Assembly: GCF_001514115.1 (NCBI RefSeq)
Contig: NZ_KQ948463.1
Location: 124,001 to 188,000 of the forward strand
Reading direction: 5' to 3'
Length of the DNA: 64,000 bases
DNA from: Streptomyces olivochromogenes
GTDB taxonomy: Bacteria > Actinomycetota > Actinomycetes > Streptomycetales > Streptomycetaceae
Shown here: piece after piece, positions 18,490 through 27,483 of the stretch
Position numbering within the stretch: position 1 is the stretch's first letter
Layout of the letters: every line of letters begins with the position of its first letter
Position numbers and translations under genes: made by a program
The notes under the pieces: model-generated
What the model saw: the letters and a program-made list of their open reading frames with translations, nothing else
What the model was told of the DNA's origin: nothing
The model's database searches: none

Positions 18490-19509
18490 CTAGGTGCCGT
18501 TCGTCGTGCCGAAGGTCACCCGGTAGTAGCAGGCTCCCTTGCAGGGCATCGTCGCCCCGTCGTCGAAGGCGTAGGAGTAGGCGTAGGACTCGGCGCGCTT
18601 GAAGACCTGGGTGTAGTCGACCGGCCACTTGGACGGCACGCAGTTGTCGCGGCCCGCCCAGGCGCCGCGGCAGCAGTACGTGTCGCCGCCGAACGCCGCG
18701 CACGGCGGTTTGCAGCCGATCTCCCGGCCGCCCGCGAGGGCCTGCATCGCCTTGGGGCAGTTGACCTCCGAGGTACAGACGCCCTTGTAGCAGCCCGCGG
18801 AGCTGACCGGGTCGGTGGTCGTGGTGTGGGAGATGTTGATCCACATGGGCAGGTTGGAGCCGTCGACCATGCTGACGTCGTAGAAGTCCATGCCGGCGTA
18901 CGCGTCGAAGGTGAACTCGCCGAGGGTGGTGGGCGGGTTGCCGCCGCTGCAGACGCTGGTGCAGTCGCCGGTCGCGCAGTAGCCCGCGGCCGTCCCGGTG
19001 CATCCGGTACGGCCCCAGATACGGCCGCCCCAGTTGTTCGCCACGGTCAGCGAGAGGCTCTGGCCGGGGGCGAGCTTGCGGCCCGCCGGGTAGACAGAGG
19101 TGTTGGTGACGATGGCCCAGACCGTCTTCTGGGTCTTGTTGACGACGGTGATCAGGCGTTTGCCCGCGGGTGCGGTGGCGGGCTGCTGGGTCTGGACCGG
19201 CTTGTCCGTCGCGGTGGTCGTCGGCTTCGGGGTGTTCTTCGGCGACGCCTTGGGCTTGGCCGAGGCGGAGGGCGAGGCGCTGTGGCTCGGCGAGGGCGAC
19301 GGGGAGGGCGCCGAGGTGGTCGGTGTGCCGGACGGGAGGGCCGCAGCCGTCTGACGGTCCACCGTGCCCGCGGCGCCGATTCCGGACGACGGTGTCCACA
19401 TGCCGTAGGTGATCAGTACGGTGACGGCCGTCGCGAGGGCGGCCGTGCCGGCGTACCACCAGCGGCGTCGCGGTGGTCTCGCGCCATGTCTCCTGCGTCC
19501 TCGTGCCAT
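18490..19509 (-). CDS. Membrane-anchored thaumatin-like protein 1
   Basis: The 339-residue protein has a basic N-terminus, one membrane segment (about 18-36), a long Ser/Pro/Thr linker (about 55-115) and a C-terminal thaumatin domain. The signature is seen as GYCATGDCTSVCSGG, with FYDVSMVDGSNLPM and about 15 cysteines that would form the family's disulfides. Thaumatin-like proteins often bind or cleave beta-1,3-glucan. ATG at 19509 has GAGGAAGG 7 nt upstream. It is divergent from the sigma/GH128 fusion gene (190 bp apart) and paralogous to 21666-22685. The domain would sit outside the membrane. Confidence 0.9.
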   Translation of the reverse strand: MARGRRRHGARPPRRRWWYAGTAALATAVTVLITYGMWTPSSGIGAAGTVDRQTAAALPSGTPTTSAPSPSPSPSHSASPSASAKPKASPKNTPKPTTTATDKPVQTQQPATAPAGKRLITVVNKTQKTVWAIVTNTSVYPAGRKLAPGQSLSLTVANNWGGRIWGRTGCTGTAAGYCATGDCTSVCSGGNPPTTLGEFTFDAYAGMDFYDVSMVDGSNLPMWINISHTTTTDPVSSAGCYKGVCTSEVNCPKAMQALAGGREIGCKPPCAAFGGDTYCCRGAWAGRDNCVPSKWPVDYTQVFKRAESYAYSYAFDDGATMPCKGACYYRVTFGTTNGT

Positions 19510-19699
19510 CCTTGTGCCTTCCTCGGGCTGTGCCAGATGTGTGCCTGCCTTTCGGTGACCTGGTCGACGAGGGCCGTACAACATAAATTGCGGAGCCGAA
19601 CAGGTTTCGACGTCGGCCCGCCGGTTTTTCTGTTGTCCTCGTGTGCGTCGGGGGGTCTCCGTTCCGACAGCCCGACCCTGCACGGAGGAACAGACCCAT

Positions 19700-21613
19700 A
19701 TGCCCAAGATCCACCGGAGTGGACCCGGCCCAGGCGTGGTGACGGCCGCCCGCGCGGGTGACAGACCGGCCCTGGAGCACCTGGTGACCCAGTGCCTGCC
19801 GCTGGTCTACAACATCGTCGGCCGGGCCCTGAACGGTCACGCCGATGTCGACGACGTCGTACAGGAGACGCTGTTGCGCATGGTGCGGGGGCTGCCGAAG
19901 CTGCGGGATCCGTCGGCGTTCCGGTCATGGCTGGTCGCGATCACGATCCGGCAGGTACGGAACCGGGAGCAGTCGCGGGCCGCGGACCGGGACCGCAGGG
20001 CGCATCTGGACGACGCGGAGGCGATCACCGATCCCGCCCTGGACTTCGCCGGGCTGACCATCCTGCGGCTGGGTCTGACCGAGCAGCGCCGTGAGGTCGC
20101 CGAGGCGACGCGCTGGCTCGACCCGGACGACCAGGAGCTGCTGTCCCTGTGGTGGCTGGAGGAGACCGGCGAGCTGGAGCGCGCCGAGCTCGCCGGTGCG
20201 CTGGGGCTGTCCGGTCGGCATGCCGCGGTGCGGGTGCAGCGGATGAAGAAGCAGATGGAGGTCTCGCGGTGTGTGGTGCGGGGACTGGGGGCCGACCCGC
20301 GCTGTGCGGAGCTGGACGAGATCGCCTTGCCGTGGGACGGCACGCCGAGTCCCTTGTGGCGTAAGCGGTTCGGCCGTCACGTACGTGGCTGTGGGGTGTG
20401 CGAGGGCCTGGAGCGGGGGCTGCTGCCGATGGACCGGCTGCTGAGCGGCCTTCCGCTGGTGGCAGTGCCGGCCAGTCTCGATCCGGCGCGGGTGCTCGCC
20501 ATGGCCGCCGGGGGTTCCGGTACGGCCACCGGGGGGCCCGGCTCGGCGACCGGGGGTTCCGGCTCGGGCGGTGCTCGTCGCCGACGGCACGGGCGTACCG
20601 GCAGGCGGGTGGTGAGCAAGCATGTGGTCGTGGGTGGCTCGGCGGCGGTCGCGGTCGTCGTGGCGGCCGCGCTGGTCGCCGCCCGGCTGACGGCCGGCCC
20701 GGCCACCCCGGTCGCGGAGACGGCCGCGCCGCCGACGCCGGTGGCGATCACGTCCGCCGGCCCGAGTCCCAGTCCCAGCCCGAGCCGTACGCAGTCGCCT
20801 TCCCCTTCGGCGTCCCCGAAGCGGACGGTGAAGCCGAGTCCCTCGAAGCACACGGCGGCCCCCGTGCAGGTCGCCTCCGGTGCCAAGAAGGGCGTCGGCG
20901 TGTGGACGTTCGGCGGGGTGAGCCAGGCGCTCGCCGCGAGCGGGGCGAGCTGGTACTACACCTGGAACACGCAGCACCAGGGCGTGACGACCCCGGGGTC
21001 GGCCTCCTTCGTGCCGATGATCTGGGGGGCCTCGTCCGTGACCGACGCGTCGCTGGCGCAGGCGCGCGCGGAGGGGCCGTACCTTCTGGGGTTCAACGAG
21101 CCCGACATGGCGCAGCAGTCGAACATGACCGTCGAGCAGGCGCTGGGGCTGTGGCCCAGGCTGATGGCGGCGGCCAAGGTGCTGGGCAGCCCTGCGGTGG
21201 CGTACGGCGCGGACACGGCCGGCGGCTGGCTGGACCGGTTCATGTCCGGGGCGAAGGCGAAGGGGTACCGGGTCGACTTCATCACGCTGCACTGGTACGG
21301 CGGCGACTTCCGCACCCCGCAGGCCGTGCAGCAGCTGACGTCGTACCTGTCCTCGGTCTACGAGCGGTACCACAAGCCGATCTGGCTCACCGAGTACGCG
21401 CTGATCGACTTCTCCCAGGGGACCCGTTTCCCGTCCGCGCAGCAGGAGGCGGACTTCGTCACCGCGTCCACCAAGGCGCTGGACGCGCTGCCGTACGTTC
21501 AGCGCTATGCGTGGTTCGGGCTGGGCGCGGACCCGGCGAAGCCGAGCAGTGGGCTCTTCACGAACGGTACGACGGCCACGGCGGCGGGCCGGGCCTTCCA
21601 GTCCGCGCGCTGA
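19700..21613 (+). CDS. ECF sigma factor fused to zinc-binding motif, membrane helix and extracellular GH128-like domain
   Basis: The 637-residue protein joins parts usually kept separate. Residues 14-100 form sigma region 2 (DVDDVVQETLLRMVRGL) and about 140-188 region 4 (helix-turn-helix around ELAGALGLSGRHAAVRVQRM). Then comes an H-x3-C-x2-C zinc motif (His227, Cys231, Cys234) like that of ZAS anti-sigma factors. After it lie a Gly/Arg linker, one membrane helix (308-329), a Ser/Pro linker (352-385) and a C-terminal glycosyl hydrolase domain of the Asl1/GH128 type (395-637), with Glu467 in LLGFNEPDM and Glu565 in IWLTEYAL as likely catalytic pair. GGAGGAA precedes the ATG. Topology puts sigma inside and the hydrolase outside. 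Flanking thaumatin genes suggest a glucan-responsive envelope regulon (inference). Confidence 0.9.
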   Translation: MPKIHRSGPGPGVVTAARAGDRPALEHLVTQCLPLVYNIVGRALNGHADVDDVVQETLLRMVRGLPKLRDPSAFRSWLVAITIRQVRNREQSRAADRDRRAHLDDAEAITDPALDFAGLTILRLGLTEQRREVAEATRWLDPDDQELLSLWWLEETGELERAELAGALGLSGRHAAVRVQRMKKQMEVSRCVVRGLGADPRCAELDEIALPWDGTPSPLWRKRFGRHVRGCGVCEGLERGLLPMDRLLSGLPLVAVPASLDPARVLAMAAGGSGTATGGPGSATGGSGSGGARRRRHGRTGRRVVSKHVVVGGSAAVAVVVAAALVAARLTAGPATPVAETAAPPTPVAITSAGPSPSPSPSRTQSPSPSASPKRTVKPSPSKHTAAPVQVASGAKKGVGVWTFGGVSQALAASGASWYYTWNTQHQGVTTPGSASFVPMIWGASSVTDASLAQARAEGPYLLGFNEPDMAQQSNMTVEQALGLWPRLMAAAKVLGSPAVAYGADTAGGWLDRFMSGAKAKGYRVDFITLHWYGGDFRTPQAVQQLTSYLSSVYERYHKPIWLTEYALIDFSQGTRFPSAQQEADFVTASTKALDALPYVQRYAWFGLGADPAKPSSGLFTNGTTATAAGRAFQSAR

Positions 21614-21615
21614 GC

Positions 21616-21662
21616 GGAGGGGGCTAGGGCCGGTGCGGTGGTCACCGGCCCCAGCCCCCTCC
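21616..21662. terminator. Bidirectional terminator hairpin
   Basis: A 20-bp stem with one mismatch (arms at 21616-21635 and 21643-21662, 7-base loop) fills the 52-bp gap between the convergent sigma/GH128 and thaumatin genes. Confidence 0.85.
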
Positions 21663-21665
21663 GGG

Positions 21666-22685
21666 TCATGGGCTGACGCCCCAGGTGACGCGGTAGCCGC
21701 ACTCTCCGGAGCAGGTGAACACGCTGGTCGCGTCGTCGTTGACGTAGGAGTAGGCGTTGGGGTCGGCCGTCTTGAACACCGCGGCGGAGTTGACGGGCCA
21801 CGAGGACGGCACGCACTGGGGGCGAGCGGCGTAGGCGCCGGTGCAGCAGGTCTGGTCCGTGTTGAACACCAGGCAGGCGCTCAGGCACGCGACGATGTGG
21901 CCGTCCCGGATGCGCTGCAGTTTCTTCGGGCAGGTCGCGTTGGTGTCCTTGACGCACCCTGCCGCGGTGCAGCCGTTGGCGTCGATCTTGTCGGTGGAGG
22001 TGCCGCCGTAACTGTTGATCCACATTGGCAGGTTGTAGCCCTCGACCTGGCTGACGTCGTAGAAGTCCATGCCGTTCCAGGCGTTGAGGTTGAACTCGGC
22101 GAGGGTGGAGGGGAATTCGCCCCAGGTCGAGCCGCACTGGAAGTGGCCGCAGCCGCCACTCAGGCAGTTGCCGTTGCCGGCGGCGTCGAAGGAGCAGCCG
22201 GTGCGGGCCCAGAGGCGGACGTCCCAGTGGTCGGGGATGGCGAAGCTCAGGCTGGCGCCGGGGCGCAGCACCCAGCCCGTCGCTTCGACGGGGTGTTCGG
22301 GGTCGGCGGCGATGGCGGGCCAGACGGTCTGGTTGAGGCGGTTGATGAGGGTGATGGTGCGTTTGCCGGGGGTTCTGGCGGCGGTCGTCGGCTGCTTTGC
22401 CGTGCGGGAGGGGGAGGCGGTGGCGGAGGGCGATGTGCGGGGCGTGGAGTGCGGGCTCGCCGAGCGGGACGGTGACGTCTTCGGCGAGGAGCTGCTGAGC
22501 GGGGTGGCGGTGGCCGTCGTACGGGGCGTGGCCGAGGGGTCGGCGGCGAGGGCGCGGTGTGCCGATGCGGGGCCCGACTGCATACGGGCCAGCACCACGC
22601 CGGTCACCAGGGCGAGGCACGTGAAGAGTACGGCGGCGGTGGCGGCCAGGCCGGAGAACCGGCGGCGCCGGCGGCGGCGATGCAT
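21666..22685 (-). CDS. Membrane-anchored thaumatin-like protein 2
   Basis: The 339-residue paralogue of 18490-19509 has the same layout: Arg-rich N-terminus, one membrane helix (about 11-33), a Ser/Thr/Pro linker (45-105) and a thaumatin domain with NCLSGGCGHFQCGS, FYDVSQVEGYNLPMWI and YVNDDATSVFTC. The signature cysteines are kept, but the TGDC motif reads SGGC. CAGGAG lies upstream of the ATG. It converges on the sigma/GH128 fusion gene, with a shared terminator. The two thaumatin genes bracket the fusion gene, which argues for a common function at the cell surface. Confidence 0.9.
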   Translation of the reverse strand: MHRRRRRRRFSGLAATAAVLFTCLALVTGVVLARMQSGPASAHRALAADPSATPRTTATATPLSSSSPKTSPSRSASPHSTPRTSPSATASPSRTAKQPTTAARTPGKRTITLINRLNQTVWPAIAADPEHPVEATGWVLRPGASLSFAIPDHWDVRLWARTGCSFDAAGNGNCLSGGCGHFQCGSTWGEFPSTLAEFNLNAWNGMDFYDVSQVEGYNLPMWINSYGGTSTDKIDANGCTAAGCVKDTNATCPKKLQRIRDGHIVACLSACLVFNTDQTCCTGAYAARPQCVPSSWPVNSAAVFKTADPNAYSYVNDDATSVFTCSGECGYRVTWGVSP

Positions 22686-23070
22686 GTCACAAGACTCCTG
22701 TCCGTTCCCACGGGCGTGGGGCTTCCATAGGGGAGACCGGAGTGGTTCGTGCGGGATAACGGAAACGGGTGTGGCTGGCGGAGCTGCAGCCGGCGGAGCT
22801 TTGCCGTGCCGCTTGAGGGCGTGCCGCCTTGAAGGGCCGTGCTGCTGGAGTACGGGACCGGTTGCTGTGGTTGCTGTACTTCGCTGCTGTACCGCCGCCT
22901 CAGGGCCTCATCCTCATCGGGTCGATCATGCCGGACCTCCGTCGTCGGCCAACCGGCTTCGCACCTCGGCTGATTGTGCGCTGAGGTTCAGCGTCGAACG
23001 CCCCTGTTCGCGCGTGTTGGTGTCAGCCACTGGTGTCAGCCGCCGCACGCGGCCCTGACAAGCATTGCCG
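22686..23070. other. Gene-free stretch
   Basis: No supported gene or recognisable element is seen in these 385 bp. The left end must carry the promoter of thaumatin-like gene 2. Confidence 0.5.
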
Positions 23071-23388
23071 TCACTCAGCGGATGGCCCGGAGCCGGCCCG
23101 ACGCCTCGCCTGTACAACCAGGACCAGCGCCGCCGTGACCACCAGCACAACATTCAACGAGTCAGCAACCATGACAACGGCGAAGGGTGCGCCGACCATG
23201 TGCGGCACCTTGGCGACGAGCATGCCAAGACCCATGAGCAGGGGAAACCATATCGAGTAGAAGCGCACGCCCTGGCGGGGGCTCGCTCCTTTGCGAATCT
23301 TCGCCTGCTCCCACCAGCGGTAGCCGAAACCGAGAAGAACCAGCAAGCAGCCCATCACGACGACGGACCAGTCCATGAACCTGAGCAT
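23071..23388 (-). CDS. Small integral membrane protein, unknown function
   Basis: The 105-residue product starts MLRFMDWSVVVMGCLLVLLG and has three hydrophobic segments (about 6-22, 43-62, 68-92) and a basic C-terminal tail. The ATG at 23388 is preceded by GAGGGG about 7 nt away. I do not recognise a family. The 272 bp upstream (23389-23660) contain no clear gene. Confidence 0.6.
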   Translation of the reverse strand: MLRFMDWSVVVMGCLLVLLGFGYRWWEQAKIRKGASPRQGVRFYSIWFPLLMGLGMLVAKVPHMVGAPFAVVMVADSLNVVLVVTAALVLVVQARRRAGSGPSAE

Positions 23389-23660
23389 CGATACCCCTCG
23401 TCGGCACGGATCTGCCCTACGTGTCGGTTGTGTGTGCTGTCCATCGGTGCCTAGGGGGCGCGCGGAGATGCGATGGGCCTGCGCCATGGGAAGGGCAGCC
23501 GGCCACGCAAGATCACTGCGGCGCGTTCCCGCAGCGCAGAGAGCCTGTCAGGCCAGTCATACGACGGGAATGAACCGCTCAGGTTCTTAGCGCGATCTTT
23601 GCCCTCCTTGCAGACGTTGCGGAGTGTCCTGTCCGACCGCCCTCGATCGTCCTCGTCGGG

Positions 23661-24239
23661 TCAGTGGTCCGCGCAGCACGGGGTCGGGTCCGGGACCTCG
23701 AACGGGACCAGTGTCCCGCCCGCGGCCGGCATCGCGGCCAGGACCAGTCGTCCTTCGCGCCACTCCGGTCGTACGTGATCGCGGGTGACGATCCGCTGGT
23801 CCGGGTCGGGGCCGTCGGGCGCCCCGAGGACGACGATCCGCTCGACCGCGGAGACGGCCAGCAGCCGGGCGACGGTCACCGTTCCGGTGAGGGCGTCGGC
23901 CCCGGCGTACCGCACGGCACGTCCCCCGGTGCGCGCGAGGTGCTCCGCGGCGGCGTGCGCGGCACCGGCGGCCAGCTCGTCCGGACCGTGCCGCTCGGCG
24001 CCCAGAGCGGCGCCGAACTCCCGTTCCCTGAGCTCCCGCCAGGCCGCGCGGGCCACCCGCTCCGAGGGCGTGGAGAAGGACAGCGCGGTGTGCCGCCGTC
24101 CCTCCCGCACATGGTGCGTGCAGCCCACCACCCCGTCGTTCAGGCCGAGTTCGGCGGCGAGGTCGAGGAGGAGATGGTCGGCCGCCCGCAGGGTTCCGGA
24201 CAGGCCCGTGTCGACCCCGACGACGTACCGTTCGGTCAC
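23661..24239 (-). CDS. Hypothetical protein coupled to the PHP-domain gene
   Basis: The 192-residue soluble protein begins VTERYVVGVDTGLSG and ends PTPCCADH. Its GTG start overlaps the stop of the PHP-domain gene by 4 bp (GTGA), so the two are co-translated. I do not recognise the family. It is acidic, Ala-rich and lacks a signal peptide, whereas its partner is exported. The terminal Cys-Cys-x-x-His is a possible metal ligand set. Confidence 0.65.
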   Translation of the reverse strand: MTERYVVGVDTGLSGTLRAADHLLLDLAAELGLNDGVVGCTHHVREGRRHTALSFSTPSERVARAAWRELREREFGAALGAERHGPDELAAGAAHAAAEHLARTGGRAVRYAGADALTGTVTVARLLAVSAVERIVVLGAPDGPDPDQRIVTRDHVRPEWREGRLVLAAMPAAGGTLVPFEVPDPTPCCADH

Positions 24240-25960
24240 GACGGCAGGATCCACACCGGGTTGGAGTAGAACCACAGGTCCTTCCACGGGTCCGCGTCGC
24301 CGACGACGTCCACGGCCGGGCCCGCCGGGTCGACCGCCGCGCCCATCAGACCGGTGGCGGAACGGTTGCCGTCGGTGCCGCGCAGCCGGACGTACACCGG
24401 GCGGTCGACCGCGCCGAGGGAGTACGACAGACGCACCACGCCCGTGGACTTGTTCACCTCGTACGACCGGACGACCTTCGCGGTCGGCGCGGTGAAGGTG
24501 TCCTTGTCCGCGACGGTGCCCGTGACATCGCCCTGGATGACGTCCACGCGGGCCAACTTCGGTACGAAACCAGCCCAGTTGGGCCCGTCGGCGAGTGCGA
24601 TGTCGACCGTCAGCGTGACCTTCTGCCCCTTCTTGACGTGCAGCGCGCCGCCGAGGGTCGCCCAGCGGCTGCCGCCCGCCACCCGCGCGTCGAGGCCGCT
24701 GATGAGCTGCCCGTGGTCGACCCACACACGCCCGGCGCGGATGCCGTCCATGACGGCGGCGTACGAGAAGCCGTCGGCACCGACGTGGGTACGGCTGTAC
24801 TGGCCGGGCCAGTAGTCGCCCTGGGTGACGTCGATCTTGCCGCCGTAGACCGGGTCGGTGTGCCTGCCGTTGGCGGTGAAGTCACTGTCCGGGCCGCCGC
24901 GGACGGCGGTGTCCGTGTACACCTGGTGGGAGTCGGAGTTGGCGGTGATCCACCAGGGCTTGCCCTCGGCGAGGAGGCTGTCCCACAGACCGCCGACCGT
25001 GGCGGTCATCCAGTCGAAGCCGCCCCAGGTGCGGTAGCTCTCCAGCGGGTAGCCGGCGAAGGAGTCGGCGCTCGGGTTGTTGTCGTAGATGCCCCGGGCG
25101 CGCCCCATGCCCAGCGGCGTGGCGATGCCCGCCGCCTGGTGGCCCGGCGCGCCCTCGAAGCCGACGGCGATCTGACGGCCCGAGCCGGTCGCGTCGCGCC
25201 AGCCGCGGATCTCGTGCGGCGAGTCGACACCGCGCCGCGCCGGGTGGTTGGCGAGCATCAGCGCGTCCTTGACCTTGCGCCGCCGCACCTGCTCCGCGAG
25301 GAAGTTGAGGCCCGCGACGGCGAGCGCCTCGTTGGCGGGCGAGGACCCGCTGGTACCCGTCACGCTGCCGTCGTAGGACGTCTCGAACGCCTTGAGGACG
25401 CTGACCTCGTTGTTGCCGGGGTGCACGAACACGGTGCCGTGCTCGGCGCCGGGTATGTTCCACTCCAGCCCCTGGAAGACGAGCGTGTCCTCGTACTTCT
25501 CCCGGGCCTCCTTGATGTCCGGGTTGACCTTGTCGACACCGATCTTGGCGTGCGTCTCGCTGCCGTGGTCGGTGATGACCATCCAGTCCAGACCGTGCCG
25601 GGCGCCCTGCCGGACCTGGTCGCCGACGCGGTACTTGCCGTCGCTGCTGTACTGGGTGTGGATGTGGTGGTCACCGGACAGCCAGAGGAACCCGTTCCGT
25701 CTGCGACCGCTCGTGGCGCTGGAGGCGTACGCCGGTGCCGCCGCCCCCTGTGCGAGGACGCCACCGGCGGCCAGCCCCGCGCCGAGCAGACCCGCACGGC
25801 GCAGCAGCGAGCGGCGCGACTGCTGCTCGGGGGTCAGGGCCTCGTCGGGCACGGAGGCGTCGAACGCGGCGGGAAGCGACTCACTCTCCTGGCCGTGACC
25901 GTGGTCGTGACCGTGACTGTGGTCGTGCTGGTGACCGTGGTGGTGATGCCCGTGCCCCAT
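24236..25960 (-). CDS. Tat-exported PHP-domain metal-dependent hydrolase
   Basis: The 574-residue protein has 12 His in its first 22 residues, in a GH/DH repeat. A twin-arginine signal follows (SRRSLLRRAGLLGAGLAAGG, about 49-68). The PHP domain begins near residue 96 with GDHHIHTQYSSDG and continues with ITDHG, FQGLEWNIPG, LANHP and NSDSH, which supply the metal ligands of PHP phosphoesterases. A beta-rich C-terminal domain follows. The ATG at 25960 with GGAGG 5 nt upstream is chosen over a longer frame reaching 26170. The leading His tract lies before the signal and so faces the cytoplasm until export. The natural substrate, probably a phosphate ester, is unknown. Confidence 0.87.
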   Translation of the reverse strand: MGHGHHHHGHQHDHSHGHDHGHGQESESLPAAFDASVPDEALTPEQQSRRSLLRRAGLLGAGLAAGGVLAQGAAAPAYASSATSGRRRNGFLWLSGDHHIHTQYSSDGKYRVGDQVRQGARHGLDWMVITDHGSETHAKIGVDKVNPDIKEAREKYEDTLVFQGLEWNIPGAEHGTVFVHPGNNEVSVLKAFETSYDGSVTGTSGSSPANEALAVAGLNFLAEQVRRRKVKDALMLANHPARRGVDSPHEIRGWRDATGSGRQIAVGFEGAPGHQAAGIATPLGMGRARGIYDNNPSADSFAGYPLESYRTWGGFDWMTATVGGLWDSLLAEGKPWWITANSDSHQVYTDTAVRGGPDSDFTANGRHTDPVYGGKIDVTQGDYWPGQYSRTHVGADGFSYAAVMDGIRAGRVWVDHGQLISGLDARVAGGSRWATLGGALHVKKGQKVTLTVDIALADGPNWAGFVPKLARVDVIQGDVTGTVADKDTFTAPTAKVVRSYEVNKSTGVVRLSYSLGAVDRPVYVRLRGTDGNRSATGLMGAAVDPAGPAVDVVGDADPWKDLWFYSNPVWILPS

Positions 25961-26094
25961 GCCTGCCTCCTGAGTCGTGCGCCGCGAGTGCGACAGCGCG
26001 CCACGAGGAGATTCGGTGCGGAACGTGAACACCGGACGGCGGGCGCGTGATCGGAGGGCGATGGGGGCGAGTCGACTCACCACTTCCCCCTCAA

Positions 26095-26577
26095 CTACCC
26101 ACCCAGGCCCACCAGTAGCTCCGCCCACACCACCTTGTGGGCCATCCCGATCCGGGGCTCCACACCCCACCGCTCGGCCAGCGCCGCGACGAGCACCAGC
26201 CCGCGGCCGCCTTCGTCGTCCGGCTCCCGCAGCACCGGCAGCCGCTCGGTCCGCCCGTCGGCGACCTCCACGCGTACGACGGCGTCGCGCAGCACCAGCC
26301 GTACTCGGAAGCTGCGCCCGCGCACGCTCCCGTGCCGTACGGCGTTCGCGGCCAGCTCGGCCACGACAAGGCTCACGTCCTCGTTCGCCTCACTGTCGTA
26401 CGCGAATCCCCACGCGTCCATCCGGTTCGCGACCAGCCGCCGAGCCAGCCGGGCGCCTCGCGGCGTGGAGCTGAAGAGCTGCGTGAACGTACGTACGGTG
26501 ACCGGTTCTTGGGCCCGGATGTCTCCTTGCATGGCCCAACGGTCCCGGGTGTCTCGGGCGTCGACCAGCGACGCCAC
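26095..26577 (-). CDS. Anti-sigma-type ATP-binding protein (HATPase, RsbW/SpoIIAB-like)
   Basis: The 160-residue protein carries the GHKL ATPase motifs: N box VVAELAANAVRHGS, G1 region VEVADGRT and G2 region DEGGRGLVLVAALAERWG. Streptomyces encodes many such orphan kinases, often next to XRE/DUF397 pairs, as here. GTG at 26577 is used; an in-frame ATG at 26533 is possible, and neither has a clear ribosome site. It is divergent from the XRE regulator at 26632, so the two share a 54-bp promoter gap. Confidence 0.87.
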   Translation of the reverse strand: MASLVDARDTRDRWAMQGDIRAQEPVTVRTFTQLFSSTPRGARLARRLVANRMDAWGFAYDSEANEDVSLVVAELAANAVRHGSVRGRSFRVRLVLRDAVVRVEVADGRTERLPVLREPDDEGGRGLVLVAALAERWGVEPRIGMAHKVVWAELLVGLGG

Positions 26578-26631
26578 TCGTACGCCGGGATCTGTAGGAG
26601 TTCACGCTGTGGACAGTAGGGGTAACCGTCC

Positions 26632-27483
26632 GTGACCATACCTGGCATGACCAACAGCACCACGAACGAGCCCGAACCGTCGGACAGTCTGAAGACGTTC
26701 GGCCTGGTCCACAAGGCCTGCCGCAAGCGGGCGGGGCTGACGCAGGAGGAGTTCGCTCCCCTCGTGGGGTACCAGCCGTCCACGGTGGCGTCGATCGAAC
26801 AGGGGAGACGACTGCCGCCACGGGCCTATGTGGAGCGGGCGGAGGAGGTGTTGGATGCGTTCGGTGTACTGAGGGCGGCGGCGAAGTATGCGACACGGCA
26901 GCCGGGGTTGGCGTCCTGGTTCCGCGAGTGGGCGGAGCTGGAGGAGCAGGCGATCAGTCTCTATACGTACGAATGCCGCCTGGTGCCGGGCCTGTTACAG
27001 ACGGACGGGTACGCGCGGGCGGTGATGTGGAACGTGCCTCAGCGGCCGACCGACGAGCAGGTAGAGCAGCGTGTGGCCGCGCGCTTCGCGCGACAGGAAC
27101 TGCTCGGTACGAGCCGCGAGCGGCCCACGGCGTTCAACTTCATCATCGAGCAGGCGGTGTTGGAGCGGCACACGGGCAGCGAGGAGGTCACGCGGGTCCT
27201 GATCGACCACCTGCTGGAGGTGACCGAGCGGCACTGGAACGTCGAGATCCAGTTGATGCCGCTCCGGCAGCCGGTGCACGCGGGTCTTGACGGCCCCATG
27301 CACCTGCTGGAGACCCCGGAGAACGAGTGGCTTGCCTACGCCGAAGGCCAGAAGACCGGGCACCTGATCAGTGACCGTAAAGCGATCAGCGTGCTCCAGC
27401 AGCGGTATGCCAAGATGCGCTCACAGGCTCTCACCCCAGAAGACACAGCGAGCCTGCTCCGGGAGATGCGAGGAGCGCTATGA
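26632..27483 (+). CDS. XRE-family regulator with DUF5753 domain
   Basis: The 283-residue protein has an N-terminal helix-turn-helix (about 25-80, LTQEEFAPLVGYQPSTVASIEQGRRLP) and a C-terminal DUF5753 domain (about 95-275). This is the BldB/AbaA-type regulator class common in Streptomyces. GTG at 26632 or ATG at 26647 could start it. Its stop overlaps the DUF397 gene start by 4 bp, the usual partner arrangement, in which the small DUF397 protein modulates the regulator. Confidence 0.9.
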   Translation: MTIPGMTNSTTNEPEPSDSLKTFGLVHKACRKRAGLTQEEFAPLVGYQPSTVASIEQGRRLPPRAYVERAEEVLDAFGVLRAAAKYATRQPGLASWFREWAELEEQAISLYTYECRLVPGLLQTDGYARAVMWNVPQRPTDEQVEQRVAARFARQELLGTSRERPTAFNFIIEQAVLERHTGSEEVTRVLIDHLLEVTERHWNVEIQLMPLRQPVHAGLDGPMHLLETPENEWLAYAEGQKTGHLISDRKAISVLQQRYAKMRSQALTPEDTASLLREMRGAL

